A stretch of 64,000 bases of DNA from Lentibacillus kapialis. GTDB lineage: Bacteria; Bacillota; Bacilli; Bacillales; Amphibacillaceae. A program made the position numbers and the translations under genes. Shown piece by piece: positions 1-13,095 of the stretch (position 1 is the first letter of the stretch; each line of letters opens with the position of its first letter). The notes beneath the pieces were generated by a model, which was given only the letters and a program-made list of their open reading frames with translations, was not told the origin of the DNA and searched no databases. The stretch covers positions 62,001 through 126,000 of the forward strand of contig NZ_BMNQ01000004.1 in NCBI RefSeq assembly GCF_014646635.1, written 5' to 3'.

Positions 1-1790
1 ATATTCTGCAGCTCTGATACGGACATAGTGTTCAGCTGATAGCCATTGAGAACCACTCCGTCCTCCGGGAGCAGGCTCAGTTCCGAAGCAATGGCCCGGG
101 CTGTTTTTTCATGATCACCGGTGATCATCACAGGTTTAATCCCGGCGTCCCGGCATTCTTCAATTGCTGTTTTCACCCCTTTTCGCGGCGGGTCCATCAT
201 CCCATATAAGCCTACGAGCGTCAGGTCCTTTTCCAATACCGCTGAATGAAGGGATTCCTCTTTTGCCAACGGCCTCATAGCAATCGCCAGTGTCCGCAAT
301 GCTTTATCTGCCATCTTGTCTACTGCAAGGTTCATTTCCTGTTTGTCTTCAGTTCGCATCAGTTTTCTTCCTTGCTCTCTCATAACGTAATTGGAGCGGG
401 GCAACAATACTTCAGGTGCTCCTTTTGTTATCAGGAAACGCATTTTATTATCATCTTCCACCACTATGCTCATCCGTTTCCGATCTGAGTCAAACGGCAG
501 TTCCTTGACAACACGATAATTATCGTAAAGCTGATGCGACAGCCCCAGCTTCCTTGCTGCAACCAGCAGTGCACCATCTGTTGGGTCACCGTCCACATAA
601 TACTTCCCTTTCTTCATCATTAACGATGCATGATTACAAAGCATGCCATACAAAAACATCGATTCCAGATTTGGAAAATTTCTGTCCACCATATCGTTAT
701 TAAGAATAACATTTCCTTCTAAATCATAGCCGTCACCTGTTACATTCAACCATTTTCCATTCAGAAACACTTCTTTTACCGTCATTTGGTTTTCAGTCAT
801 GGTGCCAGTTTTGTCCGAACAGATGATTGAAGCGCATCCCAGCGTTTCAACGGCCGATAGTTTCCGCACAATGGCTTTTTTCCTAATCATGCGCTGAACA
901 CCCAGTGACAGTGCAACCGTAACGATGGCCGGCAAGCCTTCCGGTATGGCAGCCACAGCCAAGGAAACACCGGCCAGGAACATATTATATACCGGGTGAC
1001 CTTGATAAACCCCAGCGAGCACAACCAGAGCCGTCAGAAGGAGCGCAACCGCAATTAGAATCTTGCCCAACTCAGCAAGTTTATGTTCAAGCGGTGTCGT
1101 TGTTTTTTTTGTTTTAACCATAAGTGAGGCAATTTGTCCCATGACCGTATTCATTCCCGTTCCAACGACAATGCCCCTGCCTGATCCCCGTGTCACTAAC
1201 GTACTCATGAATCCCATATTTACCTGATCCTGCGCATCAAGCTTGTCCCTTGCAATACTGGCGGCGTGCTTCATAACAGGCAGAGATTCACCGGTCAGTG
1301 CGGATTCCTCCGTTTCCAGACTGCTGGATTGTGTTATTCGAATATCAGCTGGAATTCTGTCCCCGCTTTTAATTCTTACAACATCGCCAACAACCACGTC
1401 CCGCGAAGGAACCTTTTCCCATTTACCATCACGGAGTACGGCTGCAATGGGTGCCGACATTTCTTTTAATTTGGCAAGCGACTTTTCAGCTTTCTGTTCC
1501 TGAAAATATCCTAAAAATCCATTAACCAGAACGATGATCATAATAGCTATTGCATCAACATATTCACCAAGCATCCCGGCGATTAAAGTAGCAGCAAGCA
1601 ATATCAGCACCATAAAATCCTGAAATTGTTTCAGAAAAATAAGCCACTTGGAAACATTTTTCTCGGATGCAAGCTGATTCGGACCGTACTGTTTCTGCCG
1701 CTGACCTGCTTGTTTATCTGACAGACCGTGCTTTGTAGTCACATGCAGTTTTTGCTCGACTGTATCGACATCCATCTGATACCATTTCAT
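1..1790 (-). CDS. Cation-transporting P-type ATPase (YloB-like Ca2+ ATPase), 3' part outside window
   Basis: About 596 N-terminal codons of a type II P-type ATPase; the C-terminal membrane domain lies beyond base 1. These membrane pumps move cations, usually Ca2+ for the Bacillus YloB group, using ATP. The start ATG at 1790 (MKWYQMDVDTVEQ) has a GGAGGG ribosome site 8 bases upstream. The N-terminal cation-ATPase domain is followed by membrane helices, the phosphorylation motif DKTGT (bases 801-815, Asp at about residue 326) and, near the window edge, the TGDH segment of the nucleotide/P domains. It diverges from rqcH at 1968, as yloA and yloB are neighbours in B. subtilis. The ion specificity is inferred from position and family only. 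Confidence 0.88.
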   Translation of the reverse strand, partial: MKWYQMDVDTVEQKLHVTTKHGLSDKQAGQRQKQYGPNQLASEKNVSKWLIFLKQFQDFMVLILLAATLIAGMLGEYVDAIAIMIIVLVNGFLGYFQEQKAEKSLAKLKEMSAPIAAVLRDGKWEKVPSRDVVVGDVVRIKSGDRIPADIRITQSSSLETEESALTGESLPVMKHAASIARDKLDAQDQVNMGFMSTLVTRGSGRGIVVGTGMNTVMGQIASLMVKTKKTTTPLEHKLAELGKILIAVALLLTALVVLAGVYQGHPVYNMFLAGVSLAVAAIPEGLPAIVTVALSLGVQRMIRKKAIVRKLSAVETLGCASIICSDKTGTMTENQMTVKEVFLNGKWLNVTGDGYDLEGNVILNNDMVDRNFPNLESMFLYGMLCNHASLMMKKGKYYVDGDPTDGALLVAARKLGLSHQLYDNYRVVKELPFDSDRKRMSIVVEDDNKMRFLITKGAPEVLLPRSNYVMREQGRKLMRTEDKQEMNLAVDKMADKALRTLAIAMRPLAKEESLHSAVLEKDLTLVGLYGMMDPPRKGVKTAIEECRDAGIKPVMITGDHEKTARAIASELSLLPEDGVVLNGYQLNTMSVSELQN

Positions 1791-1893
1791 CCAGCATACC
1801 CTCCAGATTCATCTTAGGACACTCATTTTTAAACCTTCCGGCAGCCTTCATTGTTGCAGACTTATTGAGCGTTATTCTGTATACCCATACCTA

Positions 1894-1922
1894 TGCAGAC
1901 TCGTCCGGAAACATGCTATAAT
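1894..1922 (+). promoter_or_regulatory. Sigma-A promoter of rqcH with extended -10
   Basis: The -10 TATAAT at 1917-1922 is preceded by TG at 1914-1915, giving an extended -10. The -35 position (TGCAGA, 1894-1899, 17-bp spacer) is poor, as is common when TGn is present. It lies 46 bases before the rqcH start. Confidence 0.6.
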
Positions 1923-1967
1923 GGATAGAAAAGTAGGAAGAGCCCGTGTGCAGGAAGAGGTGGTTAC

Positions 1968-3674
1968 ATGCCATTTGATGGTATTGTTACCCGCGCGGTA
2001 ACAAACGAAATAAACGAAAAAATCATACCGGGGAAAATTGCAAAAATATATCAGCCGACAGACAATGAACTGGTTTTTACGATAAGAAGCCATGGGCAGA
2101 ACCATTCACTTCTGTTATCAATTCATCCTGTATATGTCCGGTTGCATTTAACAAAAGATTCATATAAAAATCCAAAGGAACCGCCGATGTTTTGCATGCT
2201 GCTCAGAAAGCATCTTTCAGGAGCGGTTATCAACTCTGTCACCCAATACGGAATGGAACGAATTATCACGTTCATGGTACAGTCGCGGAATGAGATCGGA
2301 GATATCACAACCAAGAAACTGATCATTGAGTTGATGGGTAAACATAGCAATGTGATGCTGCTTGACGCAGAAAAAGGACACATTTTGGATAGCATGAAGC
2401 ACATACCCGCTTCACAAAACCGTTATCGTACAATACTGCCGGGTTTTGACTATAAGCTGCCGCCAAACCAAAATAAATTAAATCCTTTGGAGATCGACAG
2501 TGATACACTTATCCGTAAACTGGACTTTAATGCAGGAAAAATCGAAAAACAAATCGTCCAGGCTCTGACTGGCATATCTCCATTTATAGCCAATGAAATT
2601 ATTCATCAGGCTAAGCTTGGCAATATTGAAACCTACAAGGAAAAATTTGAAAACATGCAGGAACTAATCCGAAACAACCGGTTCACACCTGCCATTTACC
2701 GCAACGGGAAAGAAGATTTTCATGTACTTCCACTTACGTATCAGAGCGGTAAAATAGAATCGTTTAACGATACGAATGCGATGCTTGATTCCTTTTACTC
2801 CGGTAAAGCCGAGCGTGACCGAGTCAAACAGCAAGCAAAAGACTTGTATCAGTTTATAAAAAACGAACGCGACAAAAATACGCGCAAGCTGAAAAAACAC
2901 GAAAAAACGTTAAAGAAAGCGGAAAACGCAGTAATCTATCAGCGGCTTGGCGAACTGCTGACAGCGAACATGCACCAAGTAAAGTCAGGGGATGCAGAAG
3001 TTACCGTTATTGATTATTATGACCCTGACCAGAATAACATGACGATAGAGTTGAATCCGAACAAGACACCGAGTGAAAATGCCCAGAGTTTTTTCAAAAC
3101 CTATCAGAAGTTGAAAACATCAAAAGAAAAAGTGCAGCAAGAAATTAAAAAAGCTAAGAGCGAGACAATCTATCTAGAACAGCTACTCCAGCAAATTAAT
3201 GCTGCCCGTGAGGCAGATATTGCGGAAATACGCGATGAACTGCGGGAAGAAGGATACTTGAAGAAACAAAAACAAGGTAAAAATAAAAAGAAAATACCCA
3301 AGCCAAGTCCGGAGAAATTCATGGCTTCCGACGGCACTGTCATCTTAGTTGGCAAGAATAATAAACAAAATGACTATTTAACAATGAGATTGGCACACCG
3401 CGATGAGACCTGGCTGCATACAAAAGATATTCCCGGATCGCATGTAATTATCCGTTCAAGGGAACCGAGCGACAATACATTGCTTGAAGCGGCGCAGCTT
3501 GCCGCCTATTTCAGCAGATCACATCAGTCATCCTCTGTCCCTGTTGACTATACGAAAGTAAGGCATGTGAGAAAACCCAACGGTGCAAAACCCGGTTACG
3601 TGACTTACGACAGGCAAAAGACTGTATTTGTCACACCCGAAAAAGATACAGCGGAGAAATTAAAAGACGGATAA
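1968..3674 (+). CDS. rqcH: Ribosome quality control protein RqcH (NFACT/Rqc2 family)
   Basis: 568 residues. RqcH binds stalled 50S subunits carrying peptidyl-tRNA and directs alanine tailing of the nascent chain, marking it for degradation; older annotations call it fibronectin-binding protein A or YloA. The N-terminal NFACT-N domain begins MPFDGIVTRAV. A lysine/glutamate-rich coiled coil runs through roughly residues 285-430, and the C-terminal NFACT-R (DUF814) domain holds HRDETWLHTKDIPGSHVII at about residues 480-500. The ATG at 1968 follows a purine-rich AGGAAGAGGTGG site. It is transcribed alone and ends in its own terminator. The S4-domain protein YlmH, also linked to ribosome quality control, is encoded at 23796-24578. 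Confidence 0.95.
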   Translation: MPFDGIVTRAVTNEINEKIIPGKIAKIYQPTDNELVFTIRSHGQNHSLLLSIHPVYVRLHLTKDSYKNPKEPPMFCMLLRKHLSGAVINSVTQYGMERIITFMVQSRNEIGDITTKKLIIELMGKHSNVMLLDAEKGHILDSMKHIPASQNRYRTILPGFDYKLPPNQNKLNPLEIDSDTLIRKLDFNAGKIEKQIVQALTGISPFIANEIIHQAKLGNIETYKEKFENMQELIRNNRFTPAIYRNGKEDFHVLPLTYQSGKIESFNDTNAMLDSFYSGKAERDRVKQQAKDLYQFIKNERDKNTRKLKKHEKTLKKAENAVIYQRLGELLTANMHQVKSGDAEVTVIDYYDPDQNNMTIELNPNKTPSENAQSFFKTYQKLKTSKEKVQQEIKKAKSETIYLEQLLQQINAAREADIAEIRDELREEGYLKKQKQGKNKKKIPKPSPEKFMASDGTVILVGKNNKQNDYLTMRLAHRDETWLHTKDIPGSHVIIRSREPSDNTLLEAAQLAAYFSRSHQSSSVPVDYTKVRHVRKPNGAKPGYVTYDRQKTVFVTPEKDTAEKLKDG

Positions 3675-3704
3675 TCCCTATGAGGAGATATTACCCGTCT
3701 TTTA
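3662..3704 (+). terminator. rqcH rho-independent terminator
   Basis: The stem AAAAGACGG..TAAT / ATTA..CCGTCTTTT overlaps the last codons and stop of rqcH and is followed by TTTTATT. A family A repeat begins directly after it. Confidence 0.75.
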
Positions 3705-3793
3705 TTAGAAAAACTCAGCATTCGCCCCGTCTTATAGCGAATGCCAAAAGCTTTTCTTATAAGGTCATCCATAATTTATACTTTCTGACGTTA
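3705..3793 (+). repeat. Family A hairpin element, copy 1
   Basis: Starts TTAGAAAAACTCAGCATTCGC, has the inverted copy GCGAATGCC..AAGCTTTTCT, then the shared tail TATAAGGTCATCCAT..TTTCTGACGTTA. It abuts the rqcH terminator. Confidence 0.85.
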
Positions 3794-3800
3794 CTAAATA

Positions 3801-4180
3801 GACTCTTCTCGTAAATACTGTTGCTTTTCATTCTCCTGGTTGATATAAATCACAACACAACTTTAAATAGAAGTCAGTACGTCTTCAACCGCTCCGGAAA
3901 TACACTCCGCTAAATTTGGTTCACAGAATCTTTATGAATCAAACTATTTTAAGCCGGATAAAACTGGATTTCTTAAATATCAAGTCTAACAGCTGGAATA
4001 TGCGAGACCCCAACATAGTGTTGATTGGAGCGGAGGGCAGGAGACTCCTGCGGGAAAAGCAACAGCTGAAGACCCCGCAGGAAGAAGTTTTCTTCCGAGG
4101 AGGCTGAAGCGTTGCCCGCGGAAAGCGACTGCCCGAAGCGGAAATCAACCCTGTCACTACGTCGCAGTTTATGGATTTTA
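3801..4180 (+). repeat. Family B composite dispersed repeat, copy 1 (fills the rqcH-ohr gap)
   Basis: The left part (3801-3862, ACTCTTCTCGTAAATACTG..GGTTGATATAAATCACAAC) is a degenerate version of the segment at 19236-19326 and of the reverse complement of 31117-31205. The right part (about 4012-4180) is a GC-rich core with GACTCCTGCGGGAAAAGC, GAAGACCCCGCAGG, GAGGAGGCTGAAGC and a final GTCGCAGTTTATGGATTTT. Similar GC-rich cores are, from memory, frequent in Bacillaceae genomes. Short open frames here do not look like genes. Confidence 0.75.
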
Positions 4181-4219
4181 CGCCAGAATAGTTTGTGGCG
4201 AGAAACCTTTAATTCTTTG

Positions 4220-4651
4220 TCAACTCGGTTTTTCAACTGCTTTAGGATTCAGGGTTACGTCGATATTACCGCGTGTTGCTTTCGAATACGGACAAGCTTG
4301 ATGTGCATCTTGAGCCAGTTCTTCTGCTTCTTCCGGGTTTACCCCTTCGATTTCGATGTGCAGCGTAGCCGCAATTTTAAAACCACCGTCTACAGGATCC
4401 TTCATAAAATCAACTTCGGCAGTCGTTTCTGATTCGATTTTTTTATTTTGATTTGAAGCCACAAGATTAAGTGCACCGTCAAAGCATGCCGAATATGCTG
4501 CTGCAAATAATTGCTCCGGGTTTGACCCTTTATTTTCTTTATCAGTTGCAGGATTGACCAAATTCAGATCGATTAACCCATCGGCTGACCGAACATGTCC
4601 ATCACGTCCATTTTTGGCAGTCGCTTTTGATGTAAAAATAACATCGTTCAT
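4220..4651 (-). CDS. ohr: Organic hydroperoxide resistance protein, Ohr/OsmC family
   Basis: 143 residues, the usual Ohr length. Ohr is a cytosolic thiol peroxidase reducing organic hydroperoxides. The two active cysteines are visible: Cys56 in AAYSACFDGAL and Cys120 in HQACPYSKATRGNI, the latter motif being characteristic of Ohr rather than OsmC proper. The start is ATG at 4651 with AAAGGAG about 10 bases upstream. Repeats flank it on both sides: family B downstream and a decayed family C copy upstream. No ohrR-like MarR gene lies nearby; the adjacent regulator gene is LysR type and on the same strand. In B. subtilis this position, between pyrE and yloA, holds a cys sulfate-assimilation cluster, so the ohr-lysR pair is a lineage-specific replacement. 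Confidence 0.93.
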   Translation of the reverse strand: MNDVIFTSKATAKNGRDGHVRSADGLIDLNLVNPATDKENKGSNPEQLFAAAYSACFDGALNLVASNQNKKIESETTAEVDFMKDPVDGGFKIAATLHIEIEGVNPEEAEELAQDAHQACPYSKATRGNIDVTLNPKAVEKPS

Positions 4652-4726
4652 TTGTTAAGTCACTCCTTTAACGTATTGTCTATTATCTATTTTCCTTATT
4701 CTTCAGCATGTTAAACAATATTTAAA

Positions 4727-4880
4727 GAGGTTGTTCAAAAAGTCCGGTAAACATGACACTTCGAATTTCTTCGTTGGCTTGTTTCTCCACCGCTCATGTA
4801 TCTAAAGGCATACATTCCGCTGCTCGAAACTGCGCCGCCTCGAACTTCTTGGTCCTTTTTATCCTCCTTTATGAACACGC
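4727..4880 (+). repeat. Family C dispersed repeat, shortened copy
   Basis: Starts GAGGTTGTTCAAAAAGTCCGG and contains CATGTATCTAAAGGCATAC and GCTGCTCGAAACTGCGCCG, all shared with the longer copy at 63231-63547; several internal blocks are missing. It ends about 3 bases from the lysR stop codon. Confidence 0.8.
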
Positions 4881-4882
4881 AC

Positions 4883-5743
4883 TTAAAGGAATTTTTTATC
4901 TAATATTGCTGACAAAAATCGATCAACTTGTGGCAGCTTTCGTACGCCTTCCTGATAGCAAACCCAAGTATCCCGGGTGACAGGCTGGCCATCCAGAATG
5001 AGCGGAATGTGCGGGTAATATGCCATCAAGCTGTCCGAAACACTCTTGGGAAGTACCGCCATTCCAAGGCCTTCCTGCATAAACTGCCTGCACGTTTCAA
5101 TCTGATCGACATGGAGCATTTTTATCGGATTTATCTGATCCTGATGGTGATAGAGCCAATTATCTACCAGCTCATGCATGCTGTCATCGCTCTTGAATGA
5201 AATCAGCGGTCGCTTTTTCATTTGACCAGTTGGAAATGGCTCTGTATCGAACATGTAAAGCGGATCTTCGAATAGTAGTTCACTGACGGAGTCTTTTAAT
5301 TTTTCGCCCCGAATGATACAAACATGGTAGTTTTTGTGTTCACGTTTAATATCTTCACTAATACCTGTGACCAGATCAATCGCTACTTTTGGATACGCAT
5401 TGGTATAGTCACCAAGAATAGAAGGCAAAAAACGTTGACTGACCAGCGAAGAGCACGCAAGCGACAAGGAACCTTGTACCTCACCGCTGGATTGGGCAAG
5501 CATATTTTTAATCGCCTTTTCCCCCTCAACGACTTTGCGGGCATGTTCCATAATCATTTGACCGGCAGGAGTAAGTACGAGACTTTTTGATGTGCGGATA
5601 AACACCGGCTCGCCAAAATATTCCTCAATATATTTCAAACGCTGTGTCACAGCAGGCTGAGATATGAGAATCGCTTTTGCCGTACCGCGGATAGTGCCGA
5701 CTTCTTTTAGCTTCAACAATAGTTCATAGTCATCTATTTTCAT
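4883..5743 (-). CDS. LysR-family transcriptional regulator
   Basis: 286 residues. An N-terminal winged helix-turn-helix (about residues 1-60; GTIRGTAKAILISQPAVTQRLKYIE is the recognition region) is followed by a LysR substrate-binding domain from about residue 90. The ATG at 5743 has a GAGGT site just upstream. The effector and target genes cannot be read from the sequence. Upstream (5744-5836) an AT-rich segment contains a TATAAT-like -10 at about 5783-5788. It lies between pyrE and ohr, all on one strand, and its stop codon falls at the edge of a repeat. It could regulate ohr or a distant target, or be autoregulatory; none of this is shown. Confidence 0.88.
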   Translation of the reverse strand: MKIDDYELLLKLKEVGTIRGTAKAILISQPAVTQRLKYIEEYFGEPVFIRTSKSLVLTPAGQMIMEHARKVVEGEKAIKNMLAQSSGEVQGSLSLACSSLVSQRFLPSILGDYTNAYPKVAIDLVTGISEDIKREHKNYHVCIIRGEKLKDSVSELLFEDPLYMFDTEPFPTGQMKKRPLISFKSDDSMHELVDNWLYHHQDQINPIKMLHVDQIETCRQFMQEGLGMAVLPKSVSDSLMAYYPHIPLILDGQPVTRDTWVCYQEGVRKLPQVDRFLSAILDKKFL

Positions 5744-5836
5744 AATGCATACCTCATTTGATAAATAATGGTTATACGTTATGATTATAATACAAATGAA
5801 TACTTATGCATATAGGATGCTGCCTATTCAAAAAAG

Positions 5837-6434
5837 TTAAACACTGAGACGCCACTGTTCCAATTCGTGTTGTTCAGCCTTGCTGATAATACCATCCAGC
5901 GATAATAATTTAAGGATTTCATCATAACTTGTAATGGCCTGACATGTTAATTGTGCGTCAGTAAATTCCTGCTTCGCTTTTTCAAGGCCATACGTGAATA
6001 TAGCCAGTATCCCGAGTATGTTGGCACCCGCACCTTTCAACACGTTGGCAACTTCAATCGACGAGCCGCCTGTTGATATGAGATCCTCAATAACGACAAC
6101 TCGCTGCTCTTTTTCAATCTTACCTTCAATTTGGTTTTCATTGCCGTGGTCTTTCGGTTTCGATCTCACATAAACCATAGGAAGATTCAGTTTTTGAGCA
6201 ACTAAGGCTGCATGTGGAATACCGGCAGTTGCGCAACCAGCGATAACATCCGGTTTCCATTCCATTTGTTCAATTTGTTCAACGAATGCATCTGCAATTT
6301 TACTCCGAATGCTCGGGTATGACATCGTCAGTCGATTATCACAATAGATGGGCGATTTAATACCAGAGGTCCAGGTAAAATAATGGTCAGGTCGGATCTG
6401 TACAGCGTTTATATGAAGCAATCCCCGTGCTATT

Positions 6435-6451
<17 letters not shown>
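5837..6451 (-). CDS. pyrE: Orotate phosphoribosyltransferase
   Basis: 204 residues. Converts orotate and PRPP to orotidine 5'-monophosphate, the fifth step of UMP synthesis. The PRPP-binding motif VVVIEDLISTGGSS is clear. I chose ATG at 6451 (MGLSYEIARGLL) because it has AAGGAG 7 bases upstream and fits the family length; a longer in-frame extension to 6586 lies inside pyrF and has no family support. It overlaps the pyrF end by 17 bases, so the pair is probably translationally coupled. It is the last gene of the pyr operon. No strong terminator is visible in the 93 bases before lysR. Confidence 0.96.
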
Positions 6452-8807
<2,356 letters not shown>

Positions 8808-8811
<4 letters not shown>

Positions 8812-11800
8812 ATCAAAACCGCCCGTCTATCAATCATCGGCTGCGCGCTGAATGTTGTCGCATCAATGACGTTCAATATGGCCGCTGCAGTATCGAGATT
8901 GGTCATACACACGATACCATGTTCCACTGATTCACGCCTGATCATAAACCCGTCAGAACGCGGCTTTTTGCCTGATGTCAGTGTATTAACGACAATCTGT
9001 ACCTCACCATTTTCAATAACCGAGAGGACATTTTGTTCTGAAGATCCGATTTTTCCAACGTGTGTCACAGGAATGCCCGCTTTATTCATATAAGCCGCTG
9101 TACCTTCTGTTGCAAACAACTGGAATCCAAGGTGATGAAATCTTTCCGCGATTTGAAGGCTTTCAGATTTATCCTTATCTGCCACTGTCAGGAGTACAGC
9201 GCCTTCCTGAGGAACGGACAATCCGGCTGCGATCAAGCCTTTGTAAAGTGCTTTTTCTAGCGTTTGGTCATGACCGATTGCTTCACCTGTCGATTTCATT
9301 TCGGGTCCCAATATAGTATCAACACTGCGTAGCTTTTCAAACGAGAAGACAGGCACTTTGACAGAAATAGTATCCTGTTCGGATAAAATCCCGGAATCAT
9401 ACCCCATGTCGGATAATAGCTCACCTAAAATGCATCGTGTCGCTAGATTAGCCATCGTTACACCGGTAATCTTACTCAGAAACGGAATTGTTCTGCTTGC
9501 ACGCGGATTCACTTCAAGTACATAAACATCATCTTCGCGTATTATAAATTGAATGTTGATAAGTCCTTTCACACGTAACTCACGGGCTATTTTTTCTGTT
9601 GCATCCATACACTTTTGTTTCACAGTCTCACTAAGCCGCTGTGGTGGATAGACGGCAATAGAGTCACCTGAATGGACACCCGCCCGCTCAATATGCTCCA
9701 TAACACCGGGTACGATAACCGTTTCACCATCACTGATGGCATCAACTTCCACTTCAATTCCTGTAATATATTTATCAATCAGGATAGGATGCGCGTTGTC
9801 CGCTCCATTTGATTTAGCCAAATACTGATGAAGCTCATCATCGTCATAAACAATTTCCATACGGCTTCCCCCAATGACATATGAAGGCCGTACCAGTACG
9901 GGATAGCCGATATTATGTGCCGCTGCTTCAGCCTGATCGAGTTTTGGCACAGTTTTTCCTTTCGGGCGCAGTAATTTCAAGTCATTCAGGAGCTGTTCGA
10001 ATTGATCTCTGTCTTCTGCCTTGTCAATTGCCTCCATATCAGTACCTAAGATATTTACACCGCGTCGCTTAAGCCCTTCAGCCAAATTAATCGCTGTCTG
10101 ACCACCGAACTGAACAATCACCCCTTCAGGTTGTTCAAGATTTATAACATGCATGACATCTTCCAGTGTGAGTGGTTCGAAATACAGCTTATCCGAAATG
10201 CTGAAATCAGTTGAAACTGTTTCCGGGTTATTGTTCATAATAATGGCTTCATAACCCATCTCCTTAATCGCAAGGACAGAGTGCACCGTTGCATAATCAA
10301 ACTCAATCCCCTGACCAATCCGAATTGGACCCGATCCAAGAACAAGTATTTTTTTCCGATCTGATTTCAGTGACTCATTTTCATCTTCATAACTGCTGTA
10401 AAAATATGGTGTTTCCGACTCAAATTCCGCAGCACATGTATCGACCATTTTATAGACTGGAGCTATATTATTGTCCATGCGTAAATCATAAATATCATCG
10501 ACGGTTGCACGCCAGAGTCTCGCTATATGTGTATCCGAGAGCCCTGATTGCTTGGCTTCTATTAAAGCGTCCGGCAGAAACCTTTTCTCACTTACCTTGG
10601 TTTCCAAGTTAATCAGTTGCTCAATCTTAGCTAAAAAGAATCGGTCTATTTTCGTCAGCTCCCAGATCTCCTCAACCGTTAATTCCCGCCGGAAAACTTC
10701 GGCCAAGACGAACAGCCGCTCATCATCCGCTTTTATTAGACGGTTTTTCAATTCCTCAACGGGGGCATCCGCCAAATTAGGTAGCCATAATTCTTCTGCC
10801 CCGACATCAAGCGACCGGACTCCTTTTAGAAGTGATTCCTCAATAGTGCGACCGATTGCCATAATTTCTCCGGTTGCTTTCATTTGTGTGCCAAGGTAAC
10901 GGTTGCCGGTTACGAATTTATCAAACGGAAAGCGCGGAATTTTTGTAACCACATAATCAAGAGCTGGTTCAAAACAGGCGTACGTTGTCCCGGTAATCGG
11001 ATTAATGATTTCATCCAATGTAAAGCCTGCTGCAATTTTAGCTGCCATTTTGGCAATCGGATAACCGGTTGCTTTGGAGGCAAGCGCTGAAGATCTGCTC
11101 ACTCGCGGGTTCACTTCGATTACATAGTAGGTAAAACTGTCGGGATCAAGCGCCAGTTGAACATTGCACCCGCCTTCAATATCCAGTGCTCGGATAATTT
11201 TCAATGAGGCGTTCCTCAACAGCTGATTTTCACGATCGCTGAGCGTTTGGGATGGTGCCACAACAACTGAGTCACCAGTATGAATCCCAACCGGATCAAC
11301 GTTTTCCATATTGCAGACTACAATCGCCTGGTCGTGCTTATCTCGCATGACTTCATATTCAATTTCTTTAAAACCGGCAATATTCTTTTCGATTAAACAT
11401 TGATGGACAGGAGATAATGCCAGGCCATTGCGTGTAATTTCTTTCAGCTCCCTTTCGTCATAACACATGCCGCCGCCTGTTCCCCCAAGTGTATAGGCAG
11501 GACGTACAATCACCGGATAGCCGATATCATGTGCAAAATCATAAGCTTCGGCAACTGAATGAACAATTTGGCTGTCTGGGACGGGCTCATTCAATTCTCC
11601 CATTAAAGTCCGGAATTTTTCGCGATCCTCTGCCTGTTCAATGGCATTGAGCGGTGTCCCCAGCAACTCGGTATCATATTCACCCAGAATGCCTGTCTGT
11701 TCCAATTCCACAGCCAGATTGAGAGCGGTTTGTCCACCGAGTGTTGGCAGGACCGCATCAGGCTGTTCTTTCCGAATAATTTTAGTCAGAAAGTCAATCG

Positions 11801-12008
11801 TCAACGGCTCCATATAAATTTGATCTGCTACCGTTACGTCTGTCATGATAGTCGCCGGATTGGAGTTAGCTAGGACAACTGTATACCCTTCCTCTTTTAG
11901 TGCTTGACATGCCTGTGAACCGGAATAGTCAAATTCGGCTGCCTGTCCGATTACAATCGGCCCTGAACCGATTACGAGAATTTTTTCAATGGTGGTATTC
12001 TTAGGCAT
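8808..12008 (-). CDS. carB: Carbamoyl-phosphate synthase, large subunit (pyrimidine-specific)
   Basis: 1066 residues with the standard duplicated carboxyphosphate and carbamate ATP-grasp halves and a C-terminal MGS-like allosteric domain. It makes carbamoyl phosphate from bicarbonate, ATP and glutamine-derived ammonia with CarA. The first half opens [20 protein letters not shown] and the second [22 protein letters not shown] chose ATG at 12008 ([11 protein letters not shown]) because AAGGAG lies 7 bases upstream; an ATG two codons earlier is too close to that site. It overlaps carA by 8 bases. Also called pyrAB. Confidence 0.97.
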
Positions 12009-13095
12009 ATGCATTCTCCTTTTGTTTGGATTCTGAAATCATCTGTATAAAATCATCAAACAAATGCAGTGTATCCTCAGGCCCTGGTGAACCTTCCGGA
12101 TGGTATTGCACCGAAAAGGCTGGGTATTTTTTATGTCTGATTCCTTCCACCGAATTATCATTCAGTGAAAACTGAGTTAATTCCAACTCTGTTCCCGTTA
12201 ATGACTCATGTACGATCGCATAACTGTGGTTTTGTGATGTCATAAACGTTTTATTTTTCTCCATATCTTTAACCGGCTGATTAGCACCACGGTGACCCAA
12301 CGCCATCTTCTCCGTGTCAGCGCCACAGGCAAGTGCAAACAGCTGATGTCCTAGGCAAACTCCAAATAACGGGATTTTCCCCAAAACCGATTTGATCATT
12401 GCGACCGGCCCAGTAACATTCTTCGGATTACCCGGTCCATTGGTCAGCATGATACCGTCAGGCTTTAATCGCAGGATATTTTCTGCACTGTAATCATAGG
12501 GAACCACGGTTATGTGGCAATTCCGCTTCGTTAATTCACGTAAAATACTATGTTTCATGCCTAAATCCATTAAAACAATCCGCTTGCCTCGACCTGGCAC
12601 CACATAAGGTTTGACAGTGGATGTGGTTTTGACTTGATCGGTTTGGTCCGGCATGTTTTTCACCATTTCGGTGAGCTTCTCAGTCGGATGAAACGTATCT
12701 GTCACCATCGCCTTCATTGTTCCATATTTACGGATGTGTTTCGTCAACTTTCGTGTATCAATTCCTGAAATACCAGGAATATCGTTTGCTTTCAAATAAT
12801 CATGCAAGGATTCATCACTACGGAAGTTTGACGGATGCTCACTTATTTCTTTAACAACGAGCCCATGAATAAATGGGGTTACTGTTTCAAAATCGTCACG
12901 GTTAATACCGCAATTTCCAATGAGCGGATAAGTCATCGTCACAATCTGACCGCAGCCTGAAGGATTCGTCAGAGCCTCTTGGTATCCCGTCATTCCCGTA
13001 TTAAAAACAACCTCTCCCGTCGAATCAGTGTCAGCTCCAAAACCACTACCTTCGAAAGTTGCTCCATCCTCCAAAACCAGCTGTCGTTTAGTCAT
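12001..13095 (-). CDS. carA: Carbamoyl-phosphate synthase, small (glutaminase) subunit
   Basis: 364 residues. A class I glutamine amidotransferase supplying ammonia to CarB. The nucleophile Cys is in [12 protein letters not shown] and the catalytic His in [11 protein letters not shown]. The start ATG at 13095 ([14 protein letters not shown]) has GAGGAGAG about 5 bases upstream; the upstream in-frame extension lies within pyrC. It overlaps pyrC by 8 bases. Also called pyrAA. Confidence 0.96.
   Translation of the reverse strand: MTKRQLVLEDGATFEGSGFGADTDSTGEVVFNTGMTGYQEALTNPSGCGQIVTMTYPLIGNCGINRDDFETVTPFIHGLVVKEISEHPSNFRSDESLHDYLKANDIPGISGIDTRKLTKHIRKYGTMKAMVTDTFHPTEKLTEMVKNMPDQTDQVKTTSTVKPYVVPGRGKRIVLMDLGMKHSILRELTKRNCHITVVPYDYSAENILRLKPDGIMLTNGPGNPKNVTGPVAMIKSVLGKIPLFGVCLGHQLFALACGADTEKMALGHRGANQPVKDMEKNKTFMTSQNHSYAIVHESLTGTELELTQFSLNDNSVEGIRHKKYPAFSVQYHPEGSPGPEDTLHLFDDFIQMISESKQKENAYA

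Noticed and set aside
3916-4432. Small genes in the rqcH-ohr gap
   Set aside because: Open frames here lie in family B repeat sequence or antisense to ohr, lack ribosome sites and look compositionally random.
5744-5836. pyrE terminator (AATAGGCAGCATCCTAT)
   Set aside because: The stem is only about 5 bp and no T-tract follows.
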